Source: Comamonadaceae bacterium
GTDB lineage: Bacteria; Pseudomonadota; Gammaproteobacteria; Burkholderiales; Burkholderiaceae_C
Direction of reading: 5' to 3'
Assembly (NCBI GenBank): GCA_027488115.1
Contig: JAIYCG010000007.1
Coordinates: 62,001 to 126,000 of the forward strand
Length of the DNA stretch: 64,000 bases
The notes beneath the pieces were generated by a model, which did not search any database, was not told the origin of the DNA, and saw only the letters and a program-made list of their open reading frames with translations. This document shows, one piece after another, positions 8,404 through 16,583 of this stretch. Positions within the stretch are counted from its first letter, which is position 1, and each line of letters begins with the position of its first letter. The position numbers were made by a program, and so were the translations under genes.

Positions 8404-9588
8404 TTACTTGCTCATCATGCGCATGGCATCTTCCAAACCCTTCAGGGTGAGCGGAAACATGCGGTTGCTCATGAGTTGCTGGATGACCGCAATGCTTTGG
8501 CGATATTGCCAAACGCCTTGCGGCTCGGGGTTGATCCAAGCAAATTTGGGGAAGGTGTGGGTGAGTCGTTGCAGCCACTCTGCGCCCGCTTCTTCGTTGT
8601 TGTATTCCACGCTGCCGCCACGTTGCAAAATTTCGTAGGGGCTCATGGTGGCATCGCCCACAAAGATCAGTTTGTAGTCTTTGTTGTACTTGCGCAAGAT
8701 GTCCCAAGTAGAGAACTTTTCGGCATAGCGACGCTTGTTGTTCTTCCACATGAAGTCGTACACGCAGTTGTGAAAGTAATAAAACTCCAAGTGCTTGAAC
8801 TCTGCTTTGGCGGCCGAGAACAATTCTTCTACACGCGCAATGTGATCGTCCATCGTGCCGCCCACATCCATGAGCAACAGCACTTTTACATTGTTGTGTC
8901 GCTCTGGAATCATTTTGATGTCGAGGTAGCCTGCGTTGGCAGCTGTGGCGCGAATGGTATCGGGCAAATCGAGCTCTTCGGCAGAGCCTTCGCGCGCAAA
9001 TTTGCGCAGACGGCGCAAGGCCACCTTGATGTTGCGCGTGCCCAGTTCTTGGGTGTCGTCGTAATCGCGGTAGGCGCGTTGTTCCCACACTTTCACAGCG
9101 CTGCGTTGGCCGCCCTTGCCGCCAATGCGAATGCCTTGGGGGTTTTGGCCGCCATTGCCAAAGGGCGAAGTGCCGCCCGTGCCAATCCATTTGTTGCCAC
9201 CTTCGTGGCGCTCTTTTTGTTCTTCGAGCCGTTTCTTTAACGTCTCCATCAACTCATCCCAGCCCATTTTTTCAATGGCGGCTTTTTGTTCGGGCGTGAG
9301 TTCTTTATCTAAGATCTTTTGCAACCAATCGAGCGGTACTTCTTTGGTGAAGTCAGTGAGCATTTCAACGCCTTTGAAGTAAGCGCCAAAGGCTTTGTCA
9401 AACTTGTCGTAGTGCTTTTCGTCTTTCACCATGACCGTACGGCTTAGGTGATAAAAGTCGTCAATGCTGCAGGCATCAGAAGCGGGGCCCACCACGTTGG
9501 CTTGAAGCGCTTCAAGCACATTGAGGTACTCGCGAACAGACACCGGCAATTTGGCGGCACGAAGGGTGTAGAAAAAATCGATCAGCAT
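8404..9588 (-). CDS. VWA domain protein, CoxE-like partner of MoxR ATPase
   Basis: 394 residues. The C-terminal half holds a von Willebrand A domain with a metal site of the DVGGTMDDH form, typical of the CoxE-like group. The N-terminal half is helical and charged, with a Gly-rich linker (about 135-165). Such proteins work with MoxR AAA+ ATPases to insert metals or remodel complexes in the cytosol. The MoxR gene lies 0.9 kb upstream on the same strand, separated by an acetyltransferase and a small membrane protein. The client complex is not evident in this window. Confidence 0.85.
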   Translation of the reverse strand: MLIDFFYTLRAAKLPVSVREYLNVLEALQANVVGPASDACSIDDFYHLSRTVMVKDEKHYDKFDKAFGAYFKGVEMLTDFTKEVPLDWLQKILDKELTPEQKAAIEKMGWDELMETLKKRLEEQKERHEGGNKWIGTGGTSPFGNGGQNPQGIRIGGKGGQRSAVKVWEQRAYRDYDDTQELGTRNIKVALRRLRKFAREGSAEELDLPDTIRATAANAGYLDIKMIPERHNNVKVLLLMDVGGTMDDHIARVEELFSAAKAEFKHLEFYYFHNCVYDFMWKNNKRRYAEKFSTWDILRKYNKDYKLIFVGDATMSPYEILQRGGSVEYNNEEAGAEWLQRLTHTFPKFAWINPEPQGVWQYRQSIAVIQQLMSNRMFPLTLKGLEDAMRMMSK

Positions 9589-9591
9589 GGT

Positions 9592-10212
9592 TTAGGCCTT
9601 GCGCGTACGACTAAGTTGGTAGTCAAGGTGAGCCTTCACAGAAGGCCACTCGGTGTTCAAAATGCTGTAGACACATGTGTCGCGAAGTGCTCCCACGGCA
9701 TCGGGGTGGGTGTTGATTGCGTGATTGCGAAGAATGCCATCTAGTTTGGCACCCAAGCGCTCAATGGCTTTGCGACTTTGCTGGTTGAAAAAGTGAGTTC
9801 TAAACTCAACGGCAATGCAGTGAAGTTGCTCAAAAGCATGCGCCAATAAAAGGCGTTTGCATTGTGTATTGAGACTAGAGCGTTGCACATTGGCGCGGTA
9901 CCAAGTTGAGCCAATTTCAACGCGTTTGTTGGCAGCATCAATGTTCATGTAGGTGGTCATGCCTACGGCCTTGCCATCTCTGAGGACCGCAAAGGGCAAC
10001 ATGCTGCCTTGTTCGTGCAGTTTCAGGCGACGCAGGATTTCGTCGTTCATTTTTTCTGGCGTGGGTATGAAGGTATACCAATGGCGCCACAGTTCGCCAT
10101 CTTTCACGGCCTCTACCAAATCGTCGTGGTACTTCAGGCTCAAAGGAACCAAAGCCATGTTTTGTCCATGAAGCTCAATGGTTTGTGTGAATGAAGAGGT
10201 CGAATTCATCAC
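9592..10212 (-). CDS. GNAT-family N-acetyltransferase (RimJ/RimL-like)
   Basis: 206 residues. Residues about 15-190 follow the RimJ/RimL GNAT pattern: LVPLSLKYHDDLVEAVKDG at the start, GMTTYMNID and VEIGSTWY in the central strands, then LLLAHAFEQLHCIAVEFRTH and NQQSRKAIERLGA in the acetyl-CoA-binding and C-terminal helices. It transfers acetyl from acetyl-CoA to an amine; the substrate cannot be read from sequence. A GTG at 10212 or the ATG at 10209 could be the start; the ATG overlaps the upstream stop codon as TGATG. Confidence 0.85.
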   Translation of the reverse strand: MMNSTSSFTQTIELHGQNMALVPLSLKYHDDLVEAVKDGELWRHWYTFIPTPEKMNDEILRRLKLHEQGSMLPFAVLRDGKAVGMTTYMNIDAANKRVEIGSTWYRANVQRSSLNTQCKRLLLAHAFEQLHCIAVEFRTHFFNQQSRKAIERLGAKLDGILRNHAINTHPDAVGALRDTCVYSILNTEWPSVKAHLDYQLSRTRKA

Positions 10213-10472
10213 AAGTCTTTCTTGTTGGAATCACTCTCATGGCCATCGATTTGTTTGGTATTTTTAGCTTGTTGTTTTTGCCATCGACGTGACAATTGCA
10301 AGCCCAGCCCGCCGCCTAAACCAACCAACAAAATGCCGCCAATGCTGTCAGCACCATAGCCAGCAGCAAAAATATTCCATCCGAGCAGTTGGCCCAGCCA
10401 AAAACCAATCAGTGCACCACCGACAAAGCCGATGGCATCGGACACGCCTTCAAGCAATGGACTGCTAGACAT
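10209..10472 (-). CDS. Small Gly-rich membrane protein
   Basis: 87 residues with two hydrophobic, glycine-rich segments (about 13-32 and 40-60) and a basic then acidic C-terminal tail. It is probably an inner-membrane hairpin protein with both ends in the cytosol. I recognise no family. It sits between the MoxR gene (10 bp upstream) and the acetyltransferase gene (overlapping stop/start), so it belongs to the same operon. Its role in the MoxR/VWA system is unknown. Confidence 0.7.
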   Translation of the reverse strand: MSSSPLLEGVSDAIGFVGGALIGFWLGQLLGWNIFAAGYGADSIGGILLVGLGGGLGLQLSRRWQKQQAKNTKQIDGHESDSNKKDL

Positions 10473-10482
10473 GTTTAGAGTC

Positions 10483-11325
10483 TCAGCGGTTGCGTTGGTT
10501 CATGAAAACCAATTTTTCAAACAAGCTCACGTCTTGTTCGTTTTTAAGCAAGGCACCCACCAGCGGCGGCACGCTCACTTTTTGGTCTGCACTTTGCAAG
10601 GCTTCTAAAGGAATGTCTTCTGCCACCAAGAGCTTGAGCCAATCGAGCAGTTCGCTGGTAGAGGGTTTCTTTTTCAAACCAGGCAAACCGCGGACATCGT
10701 AAAAGTTTTTCAGAGCCACGGTCAGCAGCTCTTTTTTCAAATTGGGAAAGTGCACATCCACAATTTGCTTCATGGTGTCGGCTTCTGGAAACTTGATGTA
10801 GTGGAAGAAGCAGCGACGCAAGAAAGCATCGGGCAATTCCTTCTCGTTGTTAGAAGTGATAAACACCAGGGGCCGTGTTTTGGCCTTAATGATTTGACGT
10901 GTTTCGTAGCAATAAAACTCCATGCGATCTATTTCGCGCAGCAAGTCATTGGGGAACTCGATGTCGGCTTTGTCGATCTCGTCAATCAAAATGGCCACGG
11001 GCTCTTCCGCCGTGAAGGCTTGCCAGAGCACGCCCTTGAGGATGTAGTTTTCAATGTTCTTCACTTTTTCATCGCCCAATTGGCTGTCGCGCAGTCGGCT
11101 CACTGCGTCATATTCATACAGGCCTTGTTGTGCCTTGGTGGTTGATTTGATGTGCCACTGAATGAGTTTCAAGCCGAGAGCCTCTGACACCTCTTCGGCC
11201 AACATGGTCTTGCCCGTTCCCGGCTCGCCTTTGACAAGCAAAGGGCGCTTTAAAGTGATGGCAGCATTGACGGCCAGCTTCAAATCTTGCGTGGCAACGT
11301 AGTTTTCGGTCCCTTGAAATTTCAT
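10483..11325 (-). CDS. MoxR-family AAA+ ATPase
   Basis: 280 residues. Walker A is GEPGTGKTML (about 36-45), Walker B is VAILIDEIDKAD, and sensor 1 is FITSNNEKELPDAFLRRC with the arginine fingers. MoxR ATPases act as chaperones with VWA-domain partners during maturation of enzyme complexes. It is the first gene of the minus-strand run that includes a Gly-rich membrane protein, a GNAT enzyme and the VWA partner. It is divergent from the cytochrome c4 gene over a 119-bp promoter region. Confidence 0.92.
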   Translation of the reverse strand: MKFQGTENYVATQDLKLAVNAAITLKRPLLVKGEPGTGKTMLAEEVSEALGLKLIQWHIKSTTKAQQGLYEYDAVSRLRDSQLGDEKVKNIENYILKGVLWQAFTAEEPVAILIDEIDKADIEFPNDLLREIDRMEFYCYETRQIIKAKTRPLVFITSNNEKELPDAFLRRCFFHYIKFPEADTMKQIVDVHFPNLKKELLTVALKNFYDVRGLPGLKKKPSTSELLDWLKLLVAEDIPLEALQSADQKVSVPPLVGALLKNEQDVSLFEKLVFMNQRNR

Positions 11326-11394
11326 AATTGGCTACAAAAGTGGATTAAAAGTTATTAGAAATGAGAAAAGTCAGGATTGAGTAGGCTCACTAGA

Positions 11395-11420
11395 TATAAT
11401 TCCGCATTGATTTTCATCAG
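11395..11420 (+). promoter_or_regulatory. Promoter -10 and FNR-like box of cytochrome c4 gene
   Basis: A consensus TATAAT at 11395-11400 is the likely -10 of the cytochrome c4 gene; no good -35 is seen at 16-18 bp. Just downstream, TTGAT-TTTC-ATCAG (11407-11420) matches the FNR consensus at nine of ten positions and would overlap the start of transcription, a position that usually represses. Confidence 0.45.
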
Positions 11421-11444
11421 TCTTAGTTTGATTGTGCTCGCAAA

Positions 11445-12107
11445 ATGAACGCTTTGTTATCCTCATTGATCGCTTTAACTGTCGCTTCAGCGACCGTTTT
11501 CTCAGCCCACGCACAAGACGTGCAGGGCGACGCCAAAGCCGGCGAAGGCAAAATTGCCATGTGCATTGGTTGCCACGGCATCAAGGGCTATCAAGCCAGC
11601 TTTCCAGAGGTGTACCGGGTGCCAATGATCTCTGGCCAAAATGCCAAGTACATAGCCTCTTCTTTGAATGCCTACAAAAAAGGCGATCGCAAGCACCCCA
11701 CCATGCGCGGTATTGCCACCAGCCTGACTGACCAAGACATTGCTGACATTTCAGCCTACTACTCAAAACACGGCGTGGTTGAGGGCACAGCCCCTGTTGT
11801 GGCCAAAGCACCGGACGATAAAGTGGGCGAGTTGCTTAAAAAAGGCGCATGTGTGTCTTGCCATGGCGAGAACTTTTCTAAGCCCATTGACCCCAGCTAC
11901 CCCAAAATTGCAGGTCAGCACAAAGATTTCTTGTTTGTGGCTTTGAAGTCTTACAAAACTGAAAACCAAGCCACATGGGGCCGTGCCAACGGCGTCATGG
12001 GCGGCATTGCCAAGCAATACACCAACAACGAATTGAAAGCATTGGCTGCTTACATTGGTTCTTTGGATGGTGAACTGAAAACTGTTCCGCAGTCTAAATT
12101 CCGCTAA
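11445..12107 (+). CDS. Dihaem cytochrome c4-type electron carrier
   Basis: 220 residues with a signal peptide (1-23, cleavage after AHA). There are two haem c motifs, CIGCH (about 40-44) and CVSCH (about 136-140), with candidate axial Met residues in HPTMRG and GVMGG. Two similar halves are the hallmark of cytochrome c4, a periplasmic or membrane-attached carrier that feeds terminal oxidases. The aa3-type oxidase genes lie 6 kb downstream. Expression may respond to oxygen through the FNR-like site at its promoter. Confidence 0.9.
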   Translation: MNALLSSLIALTVASATVFSAHAQDVQGDAKAGEGKIAMCIGCHGIKGYQASFPEVYRVPMISGQNAKYIASSLNAYKKGDRKHPTMRGIATSLTDQDIADISAYYSKHGVVEGTAPVVAKAPDDKVGELLKKGACVSCHGENFSKPIDPSYPKIAGQHKDFLFVALKSYKTENQATWGRANGVMGGIAKQYTNNELKALAAYIGSLDGELKTVPQSKFR

Positions 12108-12120
12108 TTCTGTTCAGTCT

Positions 12121-12558
12121 TCAGTCTTTGGTTGCGTGCTTTTGCACGCAGTCAATGTAAACCTGGCCATCCGGCATTTTGCCGGCCCGTTGGCTCTCAA
12201 ATAGCATTCGACCCAAGCATTCCATCGTGGCGTGATGCGCCTCGTGCAAGGATTGCTTTTTGTGGCTTAGCAATTCAATGGCCTGCCTGATGCCGCGTGG
12301 CTGATCGATGCTGCACTGTTCGCTGATGGACAAATGCATGGAGAGGTGCAAAAAAGGGTTGTCGCGGTTTGGATCCACCACCAGCATGTTGGCCAGAGCG
12401 GCATCGACATCGGCCAACTCGGCATGGTATTCGGGGTGCTCATCCATCCATTGGCTGGCCAAAATTTCAATGGGCTCGAGTTGGGTGCCCGACCGAGATT
12501 TGGCATAAGCGCCACAAAAAAAACGCCTAACATCGGCTTGGGAAGGTTGTATCAGCAT
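12121..12558 (-). CDS. DUF1841 family protein
   Basis: 145 residues of the DUF1841 family, recognised by SQADVRRFFCGAYAKSRSG at the N-terminus, then ILASQWMDEHPEYHAEL and NPFLHLSMHLSISEQCSIDQPRGI. The HPEYH, HLSMHL and HDAHHATMECLGRML-like His clusters hint at a metal site, but no activity is known to me. No signal peptide or membrane segment. Convergent with the cytochrome c4 gene, 13 bp apart, with no visible terminator between. Confidence 0.82.
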   Translation of the reverse strand: MLIQPSQADVRRFFCGAYAKSRSGTQLEPIEILASQWMDEHPEYHAELADVDAALANMLVVDPNRDNPFLHLSMHLSISEQCSIDQPRGIRQAIELLSHKKQSLHEAHHATMECLGRMLFESQRAGKMPDGQVYIDCVQKHATKD

Positions 12559-12589
12559 GAGCCAATTGTCTCCTAGGTGGAATCAGGGC

Positions 12590-12618
12590 TTGAAATACCC
12601 CGCCGCCTGCACTATATT
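12590..12618 (+). promoter_or_regulatory. Sigma-70 promoter of thiolase operon
   Basis: TTGAAA (12590-12595), a 17-bp spacer and TATATT (12613-12618). Good hexamers at optimal spacing, about 40 bp upstream of the thiolase ATG. Confidence 0.65.
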
Positions 12619-12658
12619 GCATGCTTTCCCTAAACGACCCCTTCTTTAAAGTCAAACC

Positions 12659-13873
12659 ATGAGCAGCAACATCACACAAGCCTTCATTTGCGATGCTATC
12701 CGTACCCCTTTTGGTCGATACGGCGGCGCTTTGTCCAGTATTCGCACAGATGACCTTGGCGCAATTCCTTTGCGCGCCCTGATGGCCCGCAACCCGCAAG
12801 TGGACTGGGCTGCCGTGACTGACGTGTTTTATGGCAACGCCAATCAAGCCGGTGAAGACAATCGCAACGTGGCCCACATGAGCAGTTTGCTGGCAGGCCT
12901 GCCCATCGATGTGCCAGGTGCCACTTTGAACCGTTTGTGCGGCTCAGGTTTGGATGCGGTAGGTTCTGCGGCCCGCGCCATCAAGTCGGGCGAGGCTGGG
13001 TTAATGATTGCAGGCGGTGTTGAAAGCATGAGCCGCGCACCTTTTGTGATGCCCAAAGCTGAGACCGCTTTTAGCCGCAACAACGCTGTGTACGACACCA
13101 CCATTGGCTGGCGCTTCGTGAACAAATTGATGAAAGAAAAATACGGTGTGGACTCCATGCCAGAGACCGCCGAAAACGTGGCCACCGATTACAAAATTGA
13201 ACGCGAAGCGCAAGACCGCATGGCCTTGGCCAGCCAGATGAAAGCCGTGGCCGCTCAAAAGGCTGGCCACTTGGCGCGCGAAATCACGGCCGTCACCATT
13301 CCTCAGAAAAAGGGCGATGCCATTGTGGTCGACAAGGACGAGCATCCCCGCGAAACCAGCATGGAATCTTTGGCCAAACTCAAAGGCGTGGTGCGCCCTG
13401 ATGGCACGGTGACAGCAGGCAACGCCAGTGGCGTGAACGACGGCTCATGCGCCTTGTTGTTGGCCAATGAAACCTTGGCTGGCAAATATGGCCTCACACC
13501 CAAAGCGCGTGTGGTGGGCATGGCCACAGCGGGCGTGGCACCGCGTGTCATGGGCATTGGTCCTGCACCTGCTACTTTGAAAGTGCTGGCACAAACAGGT
13601 CTGAGCTTGGACCAAATGGATGTGATCGAATTGAATGAAGCGTTTGCGGCACAGGGCTTGGCCGTGCTGCGCATGTTGGGTTTGAAAGACGACGACGAGC
13701 GCGTCAATGCATGGGGCGGCGCCATTGCTTTGGGCCATCCTTTGGGCGCATCGGGTGCGCGCTTGGCCACGACTGCAATGAACCGTTTGCATGCCACGGG
13801 CGGCCGCTATGCGCTTTGCACCATGTGCATTGGCGTAGGCCAGGGCATTGCCGTTATCCTTGAACGCGTTTAA
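12659..13873 (+). CDS. pcaF: 3-oxoadipyl-CoA thiolase type acetyl-CoA acyltransferase
   Basis: 404 residues, full-length thiolase. The nucleophilic Cys lies in NRLCGSGLDAV, the catalytic His in GGAIALGHPLGASG and the second Cys in CTMCIGVGQG. The opening AFICDAIRTPFGRYGGALSS and the QGIAVILERV end are close to PcaF/PaaJ proteins, which cleave 3-oxoadipyl-CoA to succinyl-CoA and acetyl-CoA. No pcaIJ or paa genes are nearby, so a general acyl-CoA role is possible. First gene of an operon with a quinone-reductase-like enzyme (10 bp gap) and a MaoC hydratase. Confidence 0.88.
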   Translation: MSSNITQAFICDAIRTPFGRYGGALSSIRTDDLGAIPLRALMARNPQVDWAAVTDVFYGNANQAGEDNRNVAHMSSLLAGLPIDVPGATLNRLCGSGLDAVGSAARAIKSGEAGLMIAGGVESMSRAPFVMPKAETAFSRNNAVYDTTIGWRFVNKLMKEKYGVDSMPETAENVATDYKIEREAQDRMALASQMKAVAAQKAGHLAREITAVTIPQKKGDAIVVDKDEHPRETSMESLAKLKGVVRPDGTVTAGNASGVNDGSCALLLANETLAGKYGLTPKARVVGMATAGVAPRVMGIGPAPATLKVLAQTGLSLDQMDVIELNEAFAAQGLAVLRMLGLKDDDERVNAWGGAIALGHPLGASGARLATTAMNRLHATGGRYALCTMCIGVGQGIAVILERV

Positions 13874-13883
13874 GGATTTAAAA

Positions 13884-14882
13884 ATGACCGCAACGCTTAC
13901 AACACGTGCCGCTTGGTATGAAAAAAATGGCGAAGCCCGTGATGTCATGGTGCTGGGAACGTTACCACTTCAAGCGCCAGGTCCGGGTGAAGTGTGTGTG
14001 CGTTTGGCCACGTCAGGGGTCAATCCTTCCGATGTCAAGTCACGCCGTGCACGGCCTTTATCTGATCCATGGGTGGTGCCGCACAGCGATGGCGCAGGCA
14101 CCATTGAAGCGGTAGGTGAGGGTGTTTCCAAGCAGCGTCTCGGAGAGCGTGTATGGGTTTGGAATGCGCAGTGGCAGCGTGCGCATGGCACTGCTTCTGA
14201 AAGCATCGTGTTGCCTGAATCGCAGGCCGTGAAATTGCCAGACAACACCGATTTTGCGGCAGGTGCTTGCATGGGAATTCCGGGTTTGACGGCCGTTCAA
14301 GCGGTGCACTTGGCTGGTGACGAAACTTTGCGCGGCAAAAAAGTGTTGGTCACGGGCGCCTCTTCTGCGGTGGGTCACTACATCACGCAAATGGTGACGC
14401 AGTTAGGCGGACAAGTCATTGGCACAGTGGGTTCAGAAAAGAAGGCCGCGCACGCCAAGGCCGCTGGTGCTGTTGAAACCATTTTTTACAAATCAGAGCC
14501 AGTGGTAGAGCGCTTGAAAGCCTTCACGGGTGGCCGCGGCGTCGATGTCATCATTGACATGGACTTTGCAACCGCATCGCAGTGGGTGACGCAAGGCGGC
14601 TTGGCGCCGCACGGTCAATTGATTGGGTATGGCTCCAATGTGGTGGGTGACATTCCCCTCACTTTCCGCCCCATGTTGTTCAACTCGCTTGGCTTGAAAT
14701 TTTTCTTGGTTTACGACTTGTTGCCAACAGACAGAACCTGGTGTGTCAACCGCGTGAATGAATTGCTGGCAGCAGGTCAACTTCAACACACCATCGGTGC
14801 TCGATTCACCTTGGATCAAATTGTGAAAGCCCACGAAGCCGTTGAAGCCGGCCAACTAGGCAATGTCGTGATTGATCTCTGA
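13884..14882 (+). CDS. NADPH:quinone reductase-like MDR oxidoreductase
   Basis: 332 residues of the medium-chain dehydrogenase/reductase superfamily, zinc-free quinone-reductase branch. Visible are the GroES-like part (PGPGEVCVRLATSGVNPSDVKSR), the GIPGLTAVQAV hinge and an NADPH-binding region VLVTGASSAVGHYITQM followed by LGGQVIGTVGS. The ATG at 13884 was chosen because it lies after the thiolase stop; an earlier in-frame start would overlap that gene. Second in the operon with pcaF and maoC. Substrate unknown. Confidence 0.85.
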   Translation: MTATLTTRAAWYEKNGEARDVMVLGTLPLQAPGPGEVCVRLATSGVNPSDVKSRRARPLSDPWVVPHSDGAGTIEAVGEGVSKQRLGERVWVWNAQWQRAHGTASESIVLPESQAVKLPDNTDFAAGACMGIPGLTAVQAVHLAGDETLRGKKVLVTGASSAVGHYITQMVTQLGGQVIGTVGSEKKAAHAKAAGAVETIFYKSEPVVERLKAFTGGRGVDVIIDMDFATASQWVTQGGLAPHGQLIGYGSNVVGDIPLTFRPMLFNSLGLKFFLVYDLLPTDRTWCVNRVNELLAAGQLQHTIGARFTLDQIVKAHEAVEAGQLGNVVIDL

Positions 14883-14907
14883 CCAAAAGCTAGGTAGAGT
14901 GCTTCCA

Positions 14908-15363
14908 ATGAAAACATTTCAAACCCTTCAAGAACTCGCAGCGTGCATTGGCCAAACCGTGGCAGTGTCCCCATGGACTGAGATTACGCAAGAGCAAGTC
15001 AACATGTTTGCCGAGGCCACAGGCGATCACCAATGGATTCACATCGATGTGGAAAAAGCCAAGGCAGGCCCTTTTGGTGCGCCCATTGCGCATGGCTTTC
15101 TCACGCTGTCGCTCATTCCCAAGTTGTCGCAAAGCGCCATCAAAATTGAAAACGTGCGCATGGGCGTGAATTACGGCTTGAACAAAGTTCGCTTCACCTC
15201 GCCGGTGCCAGTGGGCAGCAAGTTGCGCGGCCACATGAAACTCTTGAATGCGGTGCCCATTGATGGCAATGGCATGCAGTTCACTTGGGAGATGAGCATC
15301 GAGCGTGAGGGCTCAGAAAAGCCCGCTTGCATTGCTGAATCATTGGCGCGTTATTACGTTTAA
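14908..15363 (+). CDS. MaoC-like enoyl-CoA hydratase
   Basis: 151 residues with a single hot-dog fold. The catalytic motif is FAEATGDHQWIH followed by PIAHGFLTLSLIP, the R-specific hydratase signature (Asp and His). It hydrates trans-2-enoyl-CoA to (R)-3-hydroxyacyl-CoA, linking fatty acid oxidation to storage polymer synthesis in related bacteria. Start taken at the ATG 26 bp after the quinone-reductase stop; an overlapping TTG start is possible. Third gene of the thiolase operon. Confidence 0.88.
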   Translation: MKTFQTLQELAACIGQTVAVSPWTEITQEQVNMFAEATGDHQWIHIDVEKAKAGPFGAPIAHGFLTLSLIPKLSQSAIKIENVRMGVNYGLNKVRFTSPVPVGSKLRGHMKLLNAVPIDGNGMQFTWEMSIEREGSEKPACIAESLARYYV

Positions 15364-15400
15364 GAAAATGACGCTAATGCAAGGCAAGTTTTAAATAACG

Positions 15401-15871
15401 CTAAGTTGGCATGGCAAAAGCATTTTGCCGCCATGCTTCATACACCGTGACTGCCACACTGTTGGACAAGTTCAAGCTGCGCTGACCATCCAGCATGGGC
15501 AGCTTCAAGCGGTTTTCTGGGGCAAAGCTTTCACGCAACTCTGGCGCGAGACCGCGCGTCTCTGCGCCAAACACCAGCCAATCGCCTTTTTGAAAAGGCG
15601 TGTCTTGCACAAAGCGTGTGCCGCGTGTGGTGAGTGCAAATACGCGCGCCAAGTTGGGTTGTTCAGTGGCTAAAAATTCGGCCCAGTTGGCATGTCGCTT
15701 GACTTTGGCGTACTCGTGATAGTCGAGCCCAGCGCGCCGCATGTGCTTGTCTTCCATTGAAAAACCCAGAGGCTCAATGAGGTGCAAGGCACAGCCTGTG
15801 TTGGCCGCAAGGCGAATCACGTTGCCCGTGTTGGGCGGAATTTCAGGTTCAACCAAAACAATTTGAAACAT
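15401..15871 (-). CDS. trmL: tRNA (cytidine(34)-2'-O)-methyltransferase
   Basis: 156 residues, SPOUT-class methyltransferase with the deep-knot sequence. It starts FQIVLVEPEIPPNTGNVIRL, has LIEPLGF, FALTTRGTR and VFGAETRGL, and ends in the SAM-binding LSNSVAVTVYEAWRQ. It methylates the 2'-O of the wobble nucleotide of leucine tRNAs. Length matches the family. Upstream is comF, same strand, 18 bp away. Confidence 0.93.
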   Translation of the reverse strand: MFQIVLVEPEIPPNTGNVIRLAANTGCALHLIEPLGFSMEDKHMRRAGLDYHEYAKVKRHANWAEFLATEQPNLARVFALTTRGTRFVQDTPFQKGDWLVFGAETRGLAPELRESFAPENRLKLPMLDGQRSLNLSNSVAVTVYEAWRQNAFAMPT

Positions 15872-15889
15872 GCCCCTATTGTCGTTGCA

Positions 15890-16552
15890 TTAAGCGGGTG
15901 TTCTGGCAAAGACCAACGCAGAAACATGGACAGCCCCTGCTTGCTTTAAAGCCGTGGCGGCTGCATTGAGCGTGGCGCCACTGGTCATGACATCGTCGAT
16001 TAGCATGACGCGTTGCCCTCTGAGTCGGGCCGCCATGAAAGGGTTGACTGCAAAGGCGCCTATTAAGTTGGTCATTCTTTCGCTGCGGGGCAGGGTACTT
16101 TGAGCAAGCGTGTTGCGCATTCTGAGCAAACTATCAGGGTGCGTTTTCTCACGGCTTAATTTCTCTGACAACAACAAGGATTGATTGAAGCCCCGTTCAG
16201 ACAAACGCTGGTCTGAAAGTGGAATGGGTACAAGAACATGTGCTTTGGCAATGGCGTCGGCCACAAAGGGGGTGCTTTGCATCAGCAATGCAAAATGCCT
16301 TGCCCATCCCGGTTGGCTGTGAAATTTGAATTGCGCAATGAGGGGCACCCAAGGCCATGCATAAGACATGGCCGACCAACACGCATTGAGTGAGGGCGGG
16401 CTTTGAAGACAAGCCTTACAAATTGCCAGGGTAGATTCTGCTGCGCACTGTTGGCACCTCATTGCGGGTTGACCAAATGCCGCCACACACGCATCGCAAA
16501 TGGCGTGGGATGGCCAAGCTTTGCAAATGGCGCATTGGCTAGGGAGGTACAT
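15890..16552 (-). CDS. comF: ComF-family phosphoribosyltransferase-like protein
   Basis: 220 residues. The N-terminus carries paired Cys motifs (CAICKAWPSHAICDAC, then CQQC and CKAC), a zinc-ribbon pattern. The C-terminal type I phosphoribosyltransferase domain has LVPIPLSDQRLSERGFNQS and the PRPP loop VMLIDDVMTSGATL. ComF is needed for DNA transformation in naturally competent bacteria, though many carriers are not competent. No other competence gene is in this window. Divergent from a methyltransferase gene 31 bp away. Confidence 0.9.
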   Translation of the reverse strand: MYLPSQCAICKAWPSHAICDACVAAFGQPAMRCQQCAAESTLAICKACLQSPPSLNACWSAMSYAWPWVPLIAQFKFHSQPGWARHFALLMQSTPFVADAIAKAHVLVPIPLSDQRLSERGFNQSLLLSEKLSREKTHPDSLLRMRNTLAQSTLPRSERMTNLIGAFAVNPFMAARLRGQRVMLIDDVMTSGATLNAAATALKQAGAVHVSALVFARTPA

Positions 16553-16583
16553 TGCAAATCAATATACTTCGCATACTGACCAA

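Noticed and set aside
8365-9240. Long open frames on both strands within the VWA gene
   Set aside because: They run antisense or out of frame to a gene with clear domain motifs, lack ribosome sites and have no recognisable protein features.
8076-11325. NorQ/NorD or CO-dehydrogenase maturation genes
   Set aside because: No nitric oxide reductase or carbon monoxide dehydrogenase genes nearby; only the general MoxR/VWA call is supported.
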